A DNA stretch of 64,000 nt, taken from assembly GCA_944474755.1 (NCBI GenBank), contig OX104122.1, positions 17,122,641 through 17,186,640 of the forward strand. The letters are read 5' to 3'. Shown in pieces: positions 10,885-19,633 of the stretch. The number at the start of each line of letters is the position of its first letter. The stretch's first letter is position 1. The stretch is from Limnoperna fortunei (Eukaryota > Mollusca > Bivalvia > Mytilida > Modiolidae). A program made the position numbers and the translations under genes. The notes under the pieces were generated by a model. It was not told the origin of the DNA. It did no database searches and saw only the letters and a list, made by a program, of their open reading frames with translations.

Positions 10885-12954
10885 CGTATTAAATTGACAA
10901 AAATAGAAAAAGTATGGTGGTGTCTTGTAGTATGCATTATCATTGCAGTGCGCTGTAATACTTCAGCGGTGAGGCAGGATATTCTATAGGGCTAGAAATA
11001 AATTACCTAAGGCTAAATAAATAAGTACTCAACTAATTTTAAATCACTAAAACGTATAAATTATTTGTTAGACGCTTAATATTGCACTTTTACAAATAAC
11101 AGTGAACAAAAGACCAAAATCAAGAATCATGGCAAAAACCTCGGTCTGTCGGTTTCCTTGTTATATTCTCCTCTCACCCAAGCTTTTATGACTGGTAAAT
11201 CCTGACAGGCTGGAGTTATTGTAGATTGCAGAACACTTTATCATTTATTACACTTGTTCATTAATACTCGTGTTTTTTTCAATTTTAGTCAATTAGATCG
11301 TTATGCTAAATGTCAAATGTACAACCAATCTTTGATGACGTCATGTTCTTTTATTGGAGAGTTTGGAATATCAGCGACACAGTACCAGAAAACCACACTA
11401 GCTCAGACTCAGTGCCTTTATATAGACGGTAATCAATATATATGTATTTAGTTTTGATAGAAAATATAGGAGTATCCTTAAACAATGGAAAGTACAGTTT
11501 CATCCGGGTTATTCGTTTTGGGTTTTGTGTTGTCTGTTTGTTATGTTGTTGTCCCCGCTTTTGTATAAAGGTTTTATTTCTGTCCTTGACATTTGGTTTT
11601 ATTTCTGTCCTTGACATTTGGTTTTATTTCTGTCCTTTACATTTGGTCTTATGATCACTCCTAGGTATCTTGGATTCCTTTTTCTATTTTAACTAGCCAA
11701 CAACCGAACAAAAACTTTGTAAAAAATTAATTAGATGCTGAACAGTTCAAAGAATTGTTATTATTACATTTTTGTAGTGAGGACCTTTTTTTATTTCCAC
11801 GTAGATTCAAATTATGTATTAGTTCTGTCCCATTAAAGTAAGTATGTGTATGGCAGTTCTAGGATTTCACCATTTCTCCCTAGAATTTCAAATAGACTGT
11901 TGTCATTTTGCATAGCCATGTTTACTACTCTAAAACATGTTTGTACACTAAACTTAGGAGGAATTGGTTTTCGAACGTGAAAATTAACACCATCTTCATT
12001 TCAACATGGGTGTATGATGCCACTTAGTTTTAGTCTAGATTAGTGTTTGTTCATAAGATAAAGGTCCCACTAAGTGACAACTCTCATCTCTCTCTGTGAC
12101 CTCGCGAATAAAATCTGGACACCACATTACAGTTGAAACATCCTGAAAGTGGCATTCTTTTTTTGGTCCAACAAAAACGAACATAAATATAAAAAGACAC
12201 GAATATAAATTGTCCTACTTTAGCGAGATTCACATTTTCAGTACTTTAAATTTGTTTTTCTAATTTCCATATACAGGTATAGTAAATTCTACTTCCTGTT
12301 TGTTAATGAACTCTACTCTGGATAGTACTGTTACAGAATGTAATACAAATATGGCGACAAGTATGAAAACTGCTAACACCACTTTAATCTGCAGGTAAAG
12401 TTAAAAAGAAATTTTAATTGGTTTTTAGGTTATACTTGTTAATTATAAGTATTTTTTTTTAATTTGCCGAGTTTACCAATTAAAATTTAAACTTATACAG
12501 AGATTTTAAACGACTATATTACAGCAACATAGTTTTGTTGAAAACACAAAGAGCTTAACTTTAGCTAATCAGAACATTTCGCAAAGAACAAATCAAACTA
12601 AAATAACATTTCTTTGGTGATTATTTTTTTTTTGCTAGTCACCTCAGGGGACTTTTTATATAAAATAATGCATTGCTGCCTCAGTAGCTAGGTATGGTCA
12701 TCAAACATATATTTTGTTTCAGAAATATATTTACAGCATGGAAGCTTTGTATACTGGAACACGTACAGAATATGTGCTGCTCTCTGGCGGTAGATTATTG
12801 GACTACTCTGACACAGAAATACTCGGACATTTTATGTACAAACTCTGTAGCTACAATAGCAACAATGAATGTATATACTTGTATGGTTATATTGATGTTA
12901 TCATTATATATTCAATGTTGCTTTTTTAATGTTGTACATTTTATTCACAAATAA
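8209..12954 (+). CDS. secreted cysteine-rich glycoprotein gene, five spliced exons
   Basis: The model joins 8209-8236, 10625-10778, 11289-11428, 12277-12394 and 12723-12954 into about 223 residues. Each junction has GT-AG ends, pyrimidine-rich acceptors and matching phases (1, 2, 1, 2), and every exon is open in exactly the frame its neighbours require. The N-terminus reads MMHISKIFS, then VFHILA, then EIIAQDCG, a plausible signal peptide. The mature part has about 17 cysteines and four N-glycosylation sequons (NQS, NST twice, NTT), so it should pass through the secretory pathway. The end is hydrophobic (MVILMLSLYIQCCFF), either a membrane segment or GPI signal. I recognise no family. Two modules beginning IC(S/R) look like an internal duplication. 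Exon 1 and the true start are the least certain parts. Confidence 0.68.
8240..8846. other. intron 1, unique part
   Basis: AT-rich intronic sequence including a G-tract at about 8765-8777. The open frame through 8625-8906 runs across the G-tract into the foldback element and is not supported as a gene. Confidence 0.4.
8856..9305. mobile_element. 450-bp foldback element with 74-bp terminal inverted repeats
   Basis: The arms 8856-8929 and 9232-9305 are near-perfect reverse complements. Each arm contains its own palindrome (CAGGGTTTC ... GAAACCCTG around GTGTCCAC/GTGGACAC). The flanks AGAAGATTT (8847-8855) and AGAAGATGT (9306-9314) match at 8 of 9 bases, consistent with a 9-bp target duplication as made by Mutator-like transposases (inference). 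The interior holds a 65-codon open frame with no recognised similarity. It sits in intron 1 of the cysteine-rich gene. Confidence 0.8.
9891..10515. mobile_element. TTAA-flanked MITE, about 617 bp
   Basis: The sequence starts TTAAGGGGATGCAGGA (9891) and ends with its exact reverse complement (10500-10515), giving 12-bp terminal inverted repeats inside TTAA target duplications. TTAA duplication is the signature of piggyBac-type transposition. The interior is AT-rich with no transposase, so it is non-autonomous. The minus frame at 10201-10452 is low-complexity and not credible. It ends about 110 bp before exon 2 of the host gene. Confidence 0.78.
10625..10778 (+). CDS. exon 2 of the cysteine-rich gene
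   Basis: The acceptor CTTTATTTTTCAG is very strong. The exon contributes two bases, fifty codons and two bases (phase 1 in, phase 2 out), with donor TGTAG|GTACGG. It encodes the end of the signal peptide, then EIIAQDCGPVVSC, a Gly/Pro-rich stretch and YRAFLQTIC. The frame would close nine bases past the donor's next codons (stop at 10792), supporting the splice call. Confidence 0.75.
10837..10884 (+). repeat. (AATC)n microsatellite in intron 2
   Basis: About twelve near-perfect tetramers inside intron 2 of the cysteine-rich gene. Confidence 0.97.
11289..11428 (+). CDS. exon 3 of the cysteine-rich gene
   Basis: The acceptor is CGTGTTTTTTTCAATTTTAG and the donor GACG|GTAATC. Phase 2 in and phase 1 out; 46 full codons. 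It begins QLDRYAKCQMYNQS and carries three cysteines and one sequon. The minus-strand frame over the same bases (11351-11617) is a shadow. Confidence 0.82.
11570..11645 (+). repeat. 26-bp tandem triplicate in intron 3
   Basis: Three copies of a unit around GGTTTTATTTCTGTCC, nearly identical, preceded by a GT-rich stretch vaguely like the 3' sequence of the RT element at 22.9 kb. Confidence 0.8.
12277..12394 (+). CDS. exon 4 of the cysteine-rich gene
   Basis: The acceptor is TTTCCATATACAG and the donor CTGCAG|GTAAAG. Two bases, 38 codons, two bases. It encodes IVNSTSC, MNSTLDS and ANTTLIC: three cysteines and three N-glycosylation sequons. The Ser/Thr/Asn-rich composition suits an exposed extracellular linker. 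Confidence 0.82.
12723..12954 (+). CDS. exon 5 (terminal) of the cysteine-rich gene
   Basis: The acceptor is ATATATTTTGTTTCAG. It encodes 76 residues and a TAA stop: NIFTAWKLC, then MCC, a YWTTLTQKY stretch, two more cysteines and a hydrophobic tail (MVILMLSLYIQCC) ending in a short HFIHK segment. The tail suggests membrane attachment. A frame starting at 12714 in another phase is a shadow. Confidence 0.8.
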
Positions 12955-13042
12955 GACACACGTGATTGTTAATATTTCATTTGTGGTTTGGTTAATTATC
13001 AACTACATATGTTTACATGTATATCTTAATTTAATGGTTCAG

Positions 13043-13155
13043 CAACAGACCTCCGTACCTCAGCTGTCCCCGTTATACAGAACCAGGATAAACCCCCTCT
13101 TTATGTTGTTGTGCACATAGACAATTTAGCTGCAACTTTAATACAGACGCTGTAA
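13043..13155 (+). CDS. possible alternative terminal exon
   Basis: An acceptor-like TTAATTTAATGGTTCAG is followed by an open frame of 36 codons (TDLRTSAVPVIQNQ ... LYVVVHIDNLA) to TAA. It would need a phase-1 donor upstream, which exon 4 (phase 2) does not supply; in the phase exon 4 would give, it is open for only 15 codons. Composition is more coding-like than the surroundings. Weak. Confidence 0.2.
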
Positions 13156-14578
13156 GAAGCCTGTTATCGCTCACATGGAAGACACTCGGCTATCATCATA
13201 AAATGTGTCAGATAAAATATTGCATGACATATTCGTAAAGTATGTATTGCAAATAATTTCGTCTGCTTTTTGTATGTTTACAGTCTCTATCTCTTTTTCT
13301 AGTTTTCACGCTTATAGCCAAAACACAAAAGCCATTGTAGCAATAATTCGAGTAAGACAGTAAGAAGTGGATGGACAATCTGTTTAATAATTTGTAAATC
13401 TTACAATAGGCTTTAACAGTTTAGTTTTGTATCTGTTACAGTGTTAACAATATAAGATGGAAACGCTGACTGGTTAGAAAATAATTGTTAATGATTGGCT
13501 ATATAGTTTGTTTGTCATTGTGTATCATAGTTTTCAAGATTTTAGAAAAAAACACAAACTATGAATGCATTAGATATTAAAATGGTAATAACGATTCTGT
13601 TAACAATTTCGGTCTTGGAGATTTATTTGTGCACATTTTCTTGTTAATTAGTTTCCTTTTCTGTGTTAAAGTCTTCAAGATACTAGAAAAATTAAATAAA
13701 GAATTGAAGTGTATAAATCGAAATATAAGGCGTAAAATATATCGTGTTTCTTTTTATATTTAATATCAAAACAAGAATTCTTAAGACAAATCGCGTATAG
13801 AATAACAGGCTTACTGCATTCCTATGGTTCATATGTACCATATGCAAAGTCCGCGCAAATGTATTTGAACGCATGGAATTTTTCGCCGGGATGTCACACA
13901 CGTTCATGCATTATAAATAATTGTAAAAGTAAAATGTTTCAATGAGCTCAAACGAACTTCTTTGAGAAAAAATCTTTTATTTATTTATTGATTGCTTAAC
14001 GATTCAGGACTAAAACAGTTAGTGACATAGGACGTGTCTTTATGAACCAACAAACTTTGACTCCCAAAAGGAAAAGTATGAATGGGCAGGCCTTTTGTAG
14101 ACGCTGCAATACGACTACTCTGCTTTTCGAAATATAGAAAATGGATCCATAAATCATTTATGCAAAGAGCATGGCTCACGTTGCCCACCATGATCCGCGA
14201 CGTTTTTTTATTGCAGAACGGTATTGCTGTGATGTCGTTATTAAAACAGAACTTATTCAAATTAATTACACATTAATACTACTGTTACCGGTATTTTTCA
14301 TGTCATCAGTTCGTGGCTATAGAAATGTTAGTTTATAAATCTTTCCTTATTTTTCAAAGATAAAACAAAATGTAATACGAACATATACATCATGAACTCG
14401 GTATGCACTTTTATTGCAATTTTCGTATTCATCGGTCCAACATCTACATAACATAACCGACCTATTTATCACGAATCTTTTTGTAGTGGTCATCTTTGTC
14501 TTAATGACATTTATGGTAGTTAAACATCCATTGTCAATTTATAATACAAGAACAAAACCTGATCTATAATGTATACGA
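13156..14578. other. intergenic DNA, nothing firm
   Basis: AT-rich. Overlapping open frames on both strands at 13985-14276 and a minus frame at 13692-13907 have no recognised motif, and neither strand shows splice support. Confidence 0.45.
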
Positions 14579-14586
14579 TATAAATA
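14579..14586 (+). promoter_or_regulatory. TATA box (TATAAATA)
   Basis: TATAAATA lies 60 bp before the signal-peptide ATG at 14646, a normal distance for a TATA promoter with a short leader. Confidence 0.45.
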
Positions 14587-14645
14587 AACAATATTGTAAC
14601 GTAAGTATAGTATCTTGTATCATTCGACCTAATTGGACATACAAA

Positions 14646-14766
14646 ATGCGCTTCTTGATGACTGTTATGTGTTGCCTTTGTTTTTTGGTGCTAATAGAAG
14701 CTCAAAAACGTTATGCATCTTTTGGTGAAGTTCTGGTGCTTCTATCGTTCGTGGACAAAGACTGGG
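14646..14766 (+). CDS. signal-peptide first exon of a small secreted protein
   Basis: It opens MRFLMTVMCCLCFLVLIEA, a textbook signal peptide with probable cleavage before QKRY, followed by FGEVLVLLSFVDKDW. A good donor G|GTATGT lies at 14766/14767 (phase 1). Without splicing the frame stops at 14780, giving 44 residues. Exon 21694-21788 needs exactly a phase-1 donor and ends in a four-cysteine peptide, so the two could belong together with LINEs filling the intron; that is inference. It differs in sequence from the 8.2-13 kb gene. The frame at 14713-14925 overlaps in another phase and is not preferred. Confidence 0.5.
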
Positions 14767-14780
14767 GTATGTCAGTGTAG

Positions 14781-15599
14781 TATTAGACCAATTTCATTAA
14801 ATTCTGCTATAAATACCAAAATCGGAGTATCATATTACATAGATAGATTTTTTTATCTGTGTCCTCTGCACGAGCAATATTGCAGTCACATAACAGATAA
14901 TGAATGTATTTTTACTATTTCATAGTCAATTAATATGAAGAGGCTCGACATTAAACAAATGGTGACACTGTTGAAAGATACTTCTTTTGGACATCAAAGT
15001 TCCGTGAGTGATTCACTCCCTCTTTTCTAACGAGCAATGGGACTAAATTCGTACCCTCGCCAAAAAAAGCGAGGGTATGATTATTCGTTCTAACTGAAAG
15101 GAAAACCTAACATCACATTAAAAAAATAATACAGACTAATACACAAGATGATCTTCATTTCTGATAATAACTATTTCTTGAATTTGACTTTGAACAATTT
15201 AGGAATCGTCGGTAACTCACGGCTACCTCCAATTCCTTCCACCCCCTCCCAAAAAAAGGATGGGGCGGGAATGTTACCATTATATAACTTAACTTTGTAA
15301 CATAATTAGTTAACAAATGACATATTGTTATGTTAAAAACAATACAAGAATTAAAATACATTCGTGATGTCAATTCGATTGTTGTATAGTCAGCCAAAAG
15401 GTTATTTTTATGGTGATACTGATACTTTATTGTGTAGTGGTTTTAAAAATTGTTAATTATATCTGTTTTAATTAAATAAAATTTATCCGTATGCTGTATT
15501 TTAACCTTGTTACTAAAGACAATTTCAGACGTTAATTTAATTTATTATCAAAATTAAAAGCACTATGAGGTTGAAGGCATAAATAACAATTAATGACCA
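14781..15599. other. unique DNA downstream of the signal exon
   Basis: AT-rich with a C-rich patch near 15240. The minus frame at 15155-15397 has no motif. Nothing further recognised. Confidence 0.4.
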
Positions 15600-16040
15600 A
15601 ACATTACCACAGTAAAACGTAAATTTGTGCAGTATTTACTTTCTTCAGTATTAAAGACTCTTTAAATGAATGGAGCAACACACTGCAAATGTCTATATCA
15701 TTTAGACGTTTATAATTGTCAAGAAAGTTTTATTCTATTCTTTTATCTTGATATTTTGGACAATGAAACAACAAATGCTTATTGCATCTTTTACACGGTC
15801 TATCATTTCTGTTAAGTTTGTTTATATCTACGTCTCTTTTTCTAGAAAGTGGTCACTTATTCTCATTTTAAATACATATTTTTAAAATTAGTATTTAATA
15901 AATAAATATGCATTTATTTCATAATCAGATTTTAATTTGCTATATAAATTAATTTTATTACTTTCTGTTGAACAATTCTTTTAATTTTTTTTTAAATATA
16001 ATTTTTCATATTGACATTTCAGGGGTATCTTTAAATTGAT
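15600..16040 (-). pseudogene. LINE relic: C-terminal end of an RT protein
   Basis: Read on the minus strand across several frameshifts it gives a KSDYEINAYLFI stretch, ISDHFLEKRDVDINK, then a zinc-knuckle-like RPCKRCNKHLLFHCPKY and a tail DICSVLLHSFKESLILKK. This is the usual C-terminus of CR1/jockey-like LINEs (CCHC knuckle, then a helical tail). A diverged relative is at 37285-37740. Confidence 0.62.
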
Positions 16041-16085
16041 GTCAAAAAGTTTTCTTTTTTATTATTATTTTGTTTCAGTTTACTT

Positions 16086-16193
16086 AGTCCGAGAATCCTT
16101 TGCCGTCCAACGTTTTTTAGACTTTGATGGGAGGGTACTACGCTCCAATCAAAGTCTAAAAACAGCGTTGGACGGCAGATGATTCTCGGACTA
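16086..16193. mobile_element. 108-bp foldback with 10-12-bp target duplication
   Basis: Terminal arms of nearly 50 bp start AGTCCGAGAATC and end with its near-complement GATTCTCGGACT, with a short spacer at about 16131-16143. CAGTTTACTT flanks it on both sides (16076-16085 and 16194-16203), and the repeat extends to AG. The long target duplication suggests a Mutator-like foldback; no coding capacity. Confidence 0.8.
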
Positions 16194-16384
16194 CAGTTTA
16201 CTTAGATCCAAATTAATAGAAGGGCATACATTTGGTATAAATGTAAACCATGAATGAGTTCCCTTTGAGAACAGTACAGCATAAATGTCGGACTAATTCT
16301 GTTCTAGCTGCAATATTGACTGAAAGTTAACTTAGGCCTGAAATACATTTACAGAATTTTAATTTTAATTCGCCAAAAAGAAGC

Positions 16385-16619
16385 GGGCCTCGGTGACCGA
16401 GTGATTAAGGTAGTTCGTCTTCTATTGATCACTTGGTCTGTCAACACTGAGGTCGCGGGATATGTTGTACTTAATTCCAATCTTAATTGACAATGATGCC
16501 AGCTTTCCTACCAAAAGTTCGGGTTTTCTCTGGGTACTTCTCCCCACAATAAAAACTGGACTCCATGATATAGCTAAAAATTTGCTGAAAGTTGCGTTAA
16601 ACACCATTCAAGCAAGCAA
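16385..16619 (+). mobile_element. tRNA-derived SINE, copy 1
   Basis: The head GGTGACCGAGTGATTAAGGT resembles the A box of Ser/Leu-type tRNA genes. The body (TAAAAACTGGACTCCATGAT ... GTTAAACACCATTCAAGC) matches the copies at 26442 and about 26790. Imperfect 13-bp flanks (GCCAAAAAGAAGC at 16372, GCCAAAACAAAGC at 16620) look like a target duplication. Confidence 0.8.
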
Positions 16620-16679
16620 GCCAAAACAAAGCATATTTTTTATTTAACACATATTTTTTAATCATAAATTTTGTTTTCT

Positions 16680-17818
16680 TGCATTAATAGAAATAATAAT
16701 ACTTTATTGTCAAATAAATCACACGAGTCTATGAGTCTCCTATCATCAGTTCTGATGACCGTTGTTTAAAACTAGGCAAGACTCCGAGTTTGCAGAAAAT
16801 TTGCAGGAGAGAGTATTTTAATTAAATTGTCTTGATCAGAGGTATTACTAGTTTCATTAACAATATTAGAATCTAAAAATAGTTTATTTCTAAATATGAG
16901 ATTATGATCGCATTTTAAAAAGAAGTGGCATTCGTCGTCAATACTATTTTCATTACAAAAATTACAAATACGTTGTTCACGAGGAATCTTTTTATATCTT
17001 CCTCGCTCTATAGAGAGTTGCCATTTATTACACGGTATTCGAATAGTTTTTAAAGGCAATTTTATAATTCATCTACTATTTATGAAAGCAATAGGATATC
17101 AACAGTCTTACATCTAAACCCAAAAAATCCGAATCAAAATGATGTTGGGACTTATAAGTATCATTTGGTTATACGAGCTGTATTACAAATTAAACTGTCA
17201 GTCCAATGTTTGCTGGTGATAAACACCAGATGACTGTAAAACAGTAGTTTCAAATTGTCAAACATTTGGTCATTTTAGACTTGAAGAAAGCAATAGGAGC
17301 AAACATAAGACAATTAATTTGTACAATTTCAATCAACACAGCTTACACTTCTCATCAAAGATTTTAGGGATATCGTTTACATAAATTTTAAATAAAAGAG
17401 AACTTATAAGTTGTATCCTTGTTTTACACCCCTACTTATTAAAACATATTCAGATTTATTGTTTTGTGATTTCACAGAAGCTGTAGTATTTTGATACATG
17501 TTTTTAATTATATTCTTGAGTTTTTGACACAAATCTTTGGGTTTTTTTTAAATAATTTTATATAGAAGCTCTATTCTCCAAACAGAGAAAAGACTTGTTT
17601 ATGGTCAACAAAACATCTGAAAATTTTCTTTTTTTCATGGTTTACATATTTATTTTTGTAGTTTTTACCAGAAACGGGCTAGCAGAAATCCTGTGATTTT
17701 GTATAAAACCAAATAGTGATTTAATAAATTCATCATAAAAAATACACTTAATAACCTATTATATATTACAGAGTTAGTTTGATAAAACAATTTGTAAGTG
17801 ATATTTGTGGAAAGATTT
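16680..17818 (-). pseudogene. LINE-1st, 3' half (RT palm to 3' UTR), minus strand
   Basis: On the minus strand from 17818: ISLTNCFIKL / YNRLLS-type RT fingers, then FRCFVDHKQVFSLFGE, GVKQGYNL followed by an LLFKIYVNDI stretch (RT motif), and at 17059-16772 a C-terminal region with GRYKKIPREQRICNFC and DDECHFFLKC (CCHC knuckle). The 3' end has AATAAAGTATTATTATT-like sequence. It contains stops and frameshifts. Its 5' half is at 19634-21115; the LINE at 17819-19633 was inserted between them. Confidence 0.75.
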
Positions 17819-19633
17819 GGTCAATTTATGTCAATTTTAAATGCAAGACTTAATGAATTCTCTGAGGAATTTAGCTTGCAAAGGAAAATCAGTTTGGATT
17901 TCGTATTACTCAACTGTAGACAACATTTTTACTCTTTTTACATTTTTCCATATATTGAAACCTTACAACAGGAAGTTATTTTGCGCCTTTATTGCCCTTG
18001 AAAAGGCCTTTGATGAGGTTTGGCGAGAAGGACTTTTCTACAAAATTTTGTCAAATAATATCAATGGCAAGATGTATAATGTTATTAGAAGCACGTATGA
18101 CAATATAAAATCATGTATCTCATATAACAACTATATGTCTGAATATTTTGATTGTAATTACTGCGTGAGACAGGGGGGGGGGGGGACTTTTCTTTTTTCG
18201 TTATTCTTAGACGACATTGAAACCTTCTTCGAAAATAAAAACATAACAGGACTAAAAACTATTTCTGATGACATAGAAAAAACCTAGACATTTTCTTAAA
18301 ACTTTTTATTATGTTATACCTATGCCGATGATACCGCATTATTAGCTTAGACAGCAAATGATCTCCAAGTTCAACAGGATGTCTTTTATGCATATTGTAA
18401 AACTATGAAATTAAACGTAAATGTCAATAAAACTAAAGTCATTGTATTTGGAAATGAGAGATCACCACCAAATTTGAGTTTCAGTTACAATAATATCAAT
18501 CTCAAAATAGTTCAAAATTTCAATTACTTCGGTGTAATTTTTGCTAAAACCGGAAACTTTAACTTAACAAAAAAGTATCTAGCTGATAAGGCATTAAAGC
18601 CTATGTATAAGGTTTTGAAAATAGTTAGAAAACATAAGCTTTCATTAACATGTCAACTTGATCTATTTGACAAAATGATCAAACCGATCCTGCTTTATGG
18701 GTGTAAAGTGTGGGGTTTTATTAATAATTGCATTTTGGAAAAAAATACATTTAAAATTGTGTAAGACTCTTTTAAATTTAAAAACTTCCACACCTAGCTA
18801 TAAGGTTTACGGGGAGCTAGGACGATATTCTATTTATATAGATATTAAAGTAAGAACTGTATGCTATTGGGCAAGTCTTATAACTAGCAAGCAATCAAAT
18901 ACTCTTACATTATGTACAGATTGTGTCGTCAAATGAATGAAAATGAACATTAATTGGATCACATTTGTAAAAAAAAGATATTTAATGACTGTGGCTTCTC
19001 TTATATTTGGGAAACTGAAAACTTTAATAATAATGAATGGCTAAAACACTTAATAAAACAACGCCTAGAGGATCAGTTTACTCAGAATTGGAATTCTCTT
19101 GTACAAAATTCAACGAAAGCTATAAATTATAGAACCGTTAAAACAGATTTTAAATTAGAGGAATACTTTAATATACTAGAATTAAAACAGACAATTCTTT
19201 TCTGCAGATTTAGAACAACAAACACTAAACTTCCAATCGAAACAGGGCGATAGCAAAATATCCTGAGGGAAAAACGTAAATGTGTATTATGAGTTCACAA
19301 ATTGGAGATGAATACCACTATCTCTTAGAATGCGATTATTTTAACGAAAAACGTAAACAAGCACTATCCCACTACTTTATATATAGACACAATATTATTA
19401 CATTTTCAGAACTCATGTCAAGTAAGAGAAAGACTACTCTTAAGAAACTCTGTAACTTTATAAAAGATATAAATGCTGGTTTTGTTCTTCCAGGCTCTTA
19501 GATCTGTGTAACTGTTCTCTGTATATATGTGTGTATGTATTGTATAGCTGTTGTTATTTAATATTTATTGTTATATCTCTGTACCAGTGTTATGCATTGG
19601 CTTTATGAGAATATAAGGATATATATAAGCAAC
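17819..19633 (+). mobile_element. 5'-truncated LINE inserted into an older LINE
   Basis: Reading plus: ILNARLNEFSEEF, FCAFIALEKAFDEVWREGL, NINGKMYNVI, VRQG followed by a G-tract where ENLSP would be expected, LFSLFLDDIE, YADDTALL (catalytic, 18325-18350), DLQVQQDVFYAYC, KLNVNVNKTKVIVFGNE, IKPILLYGCKVWGF, and a degenerate CCHC region DEYHYLLECDYF ending at 19501. A 3' UTR of 132 bp ends AAGGATATATATAAGCAAC. GGAAAGATTT flanks it (17809-17818 and 19634-19643), a 10-bp target duplication. This is a CR1/jockey-like non-LTR retrotransposon that lost its endonuclease end by 5' truncation and is now inactive. Confidence 0.85.

Noticed and set aside
10801..10989. signal-like peptide (KVWWCLVVCIIIAV) as first exon of the cysteine-rich gene
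   Set aside because: It has no in-frame ATG, its donor would be phase 0, and it lies in intron 2 behind the microsatellite; exons 2 and 3 join in phase without it.
11351..11654. frames overlapping exon 3 on both strands
   Set aside because: Shadows of exon 3 and of the 26-bp triplicate in intron 3.
13985..14276. overlapping 91- and 64-codon frames on opposite strands
   Set aside because: Neither shows a domain, splice sites or composition that would favour one strand.
14713..14925. 70-codon frame as an independent gene
   Set aside because: Overlaps the signal-peptide exon in another phase and starts from inside it; the signal-peptide frame is better supported.
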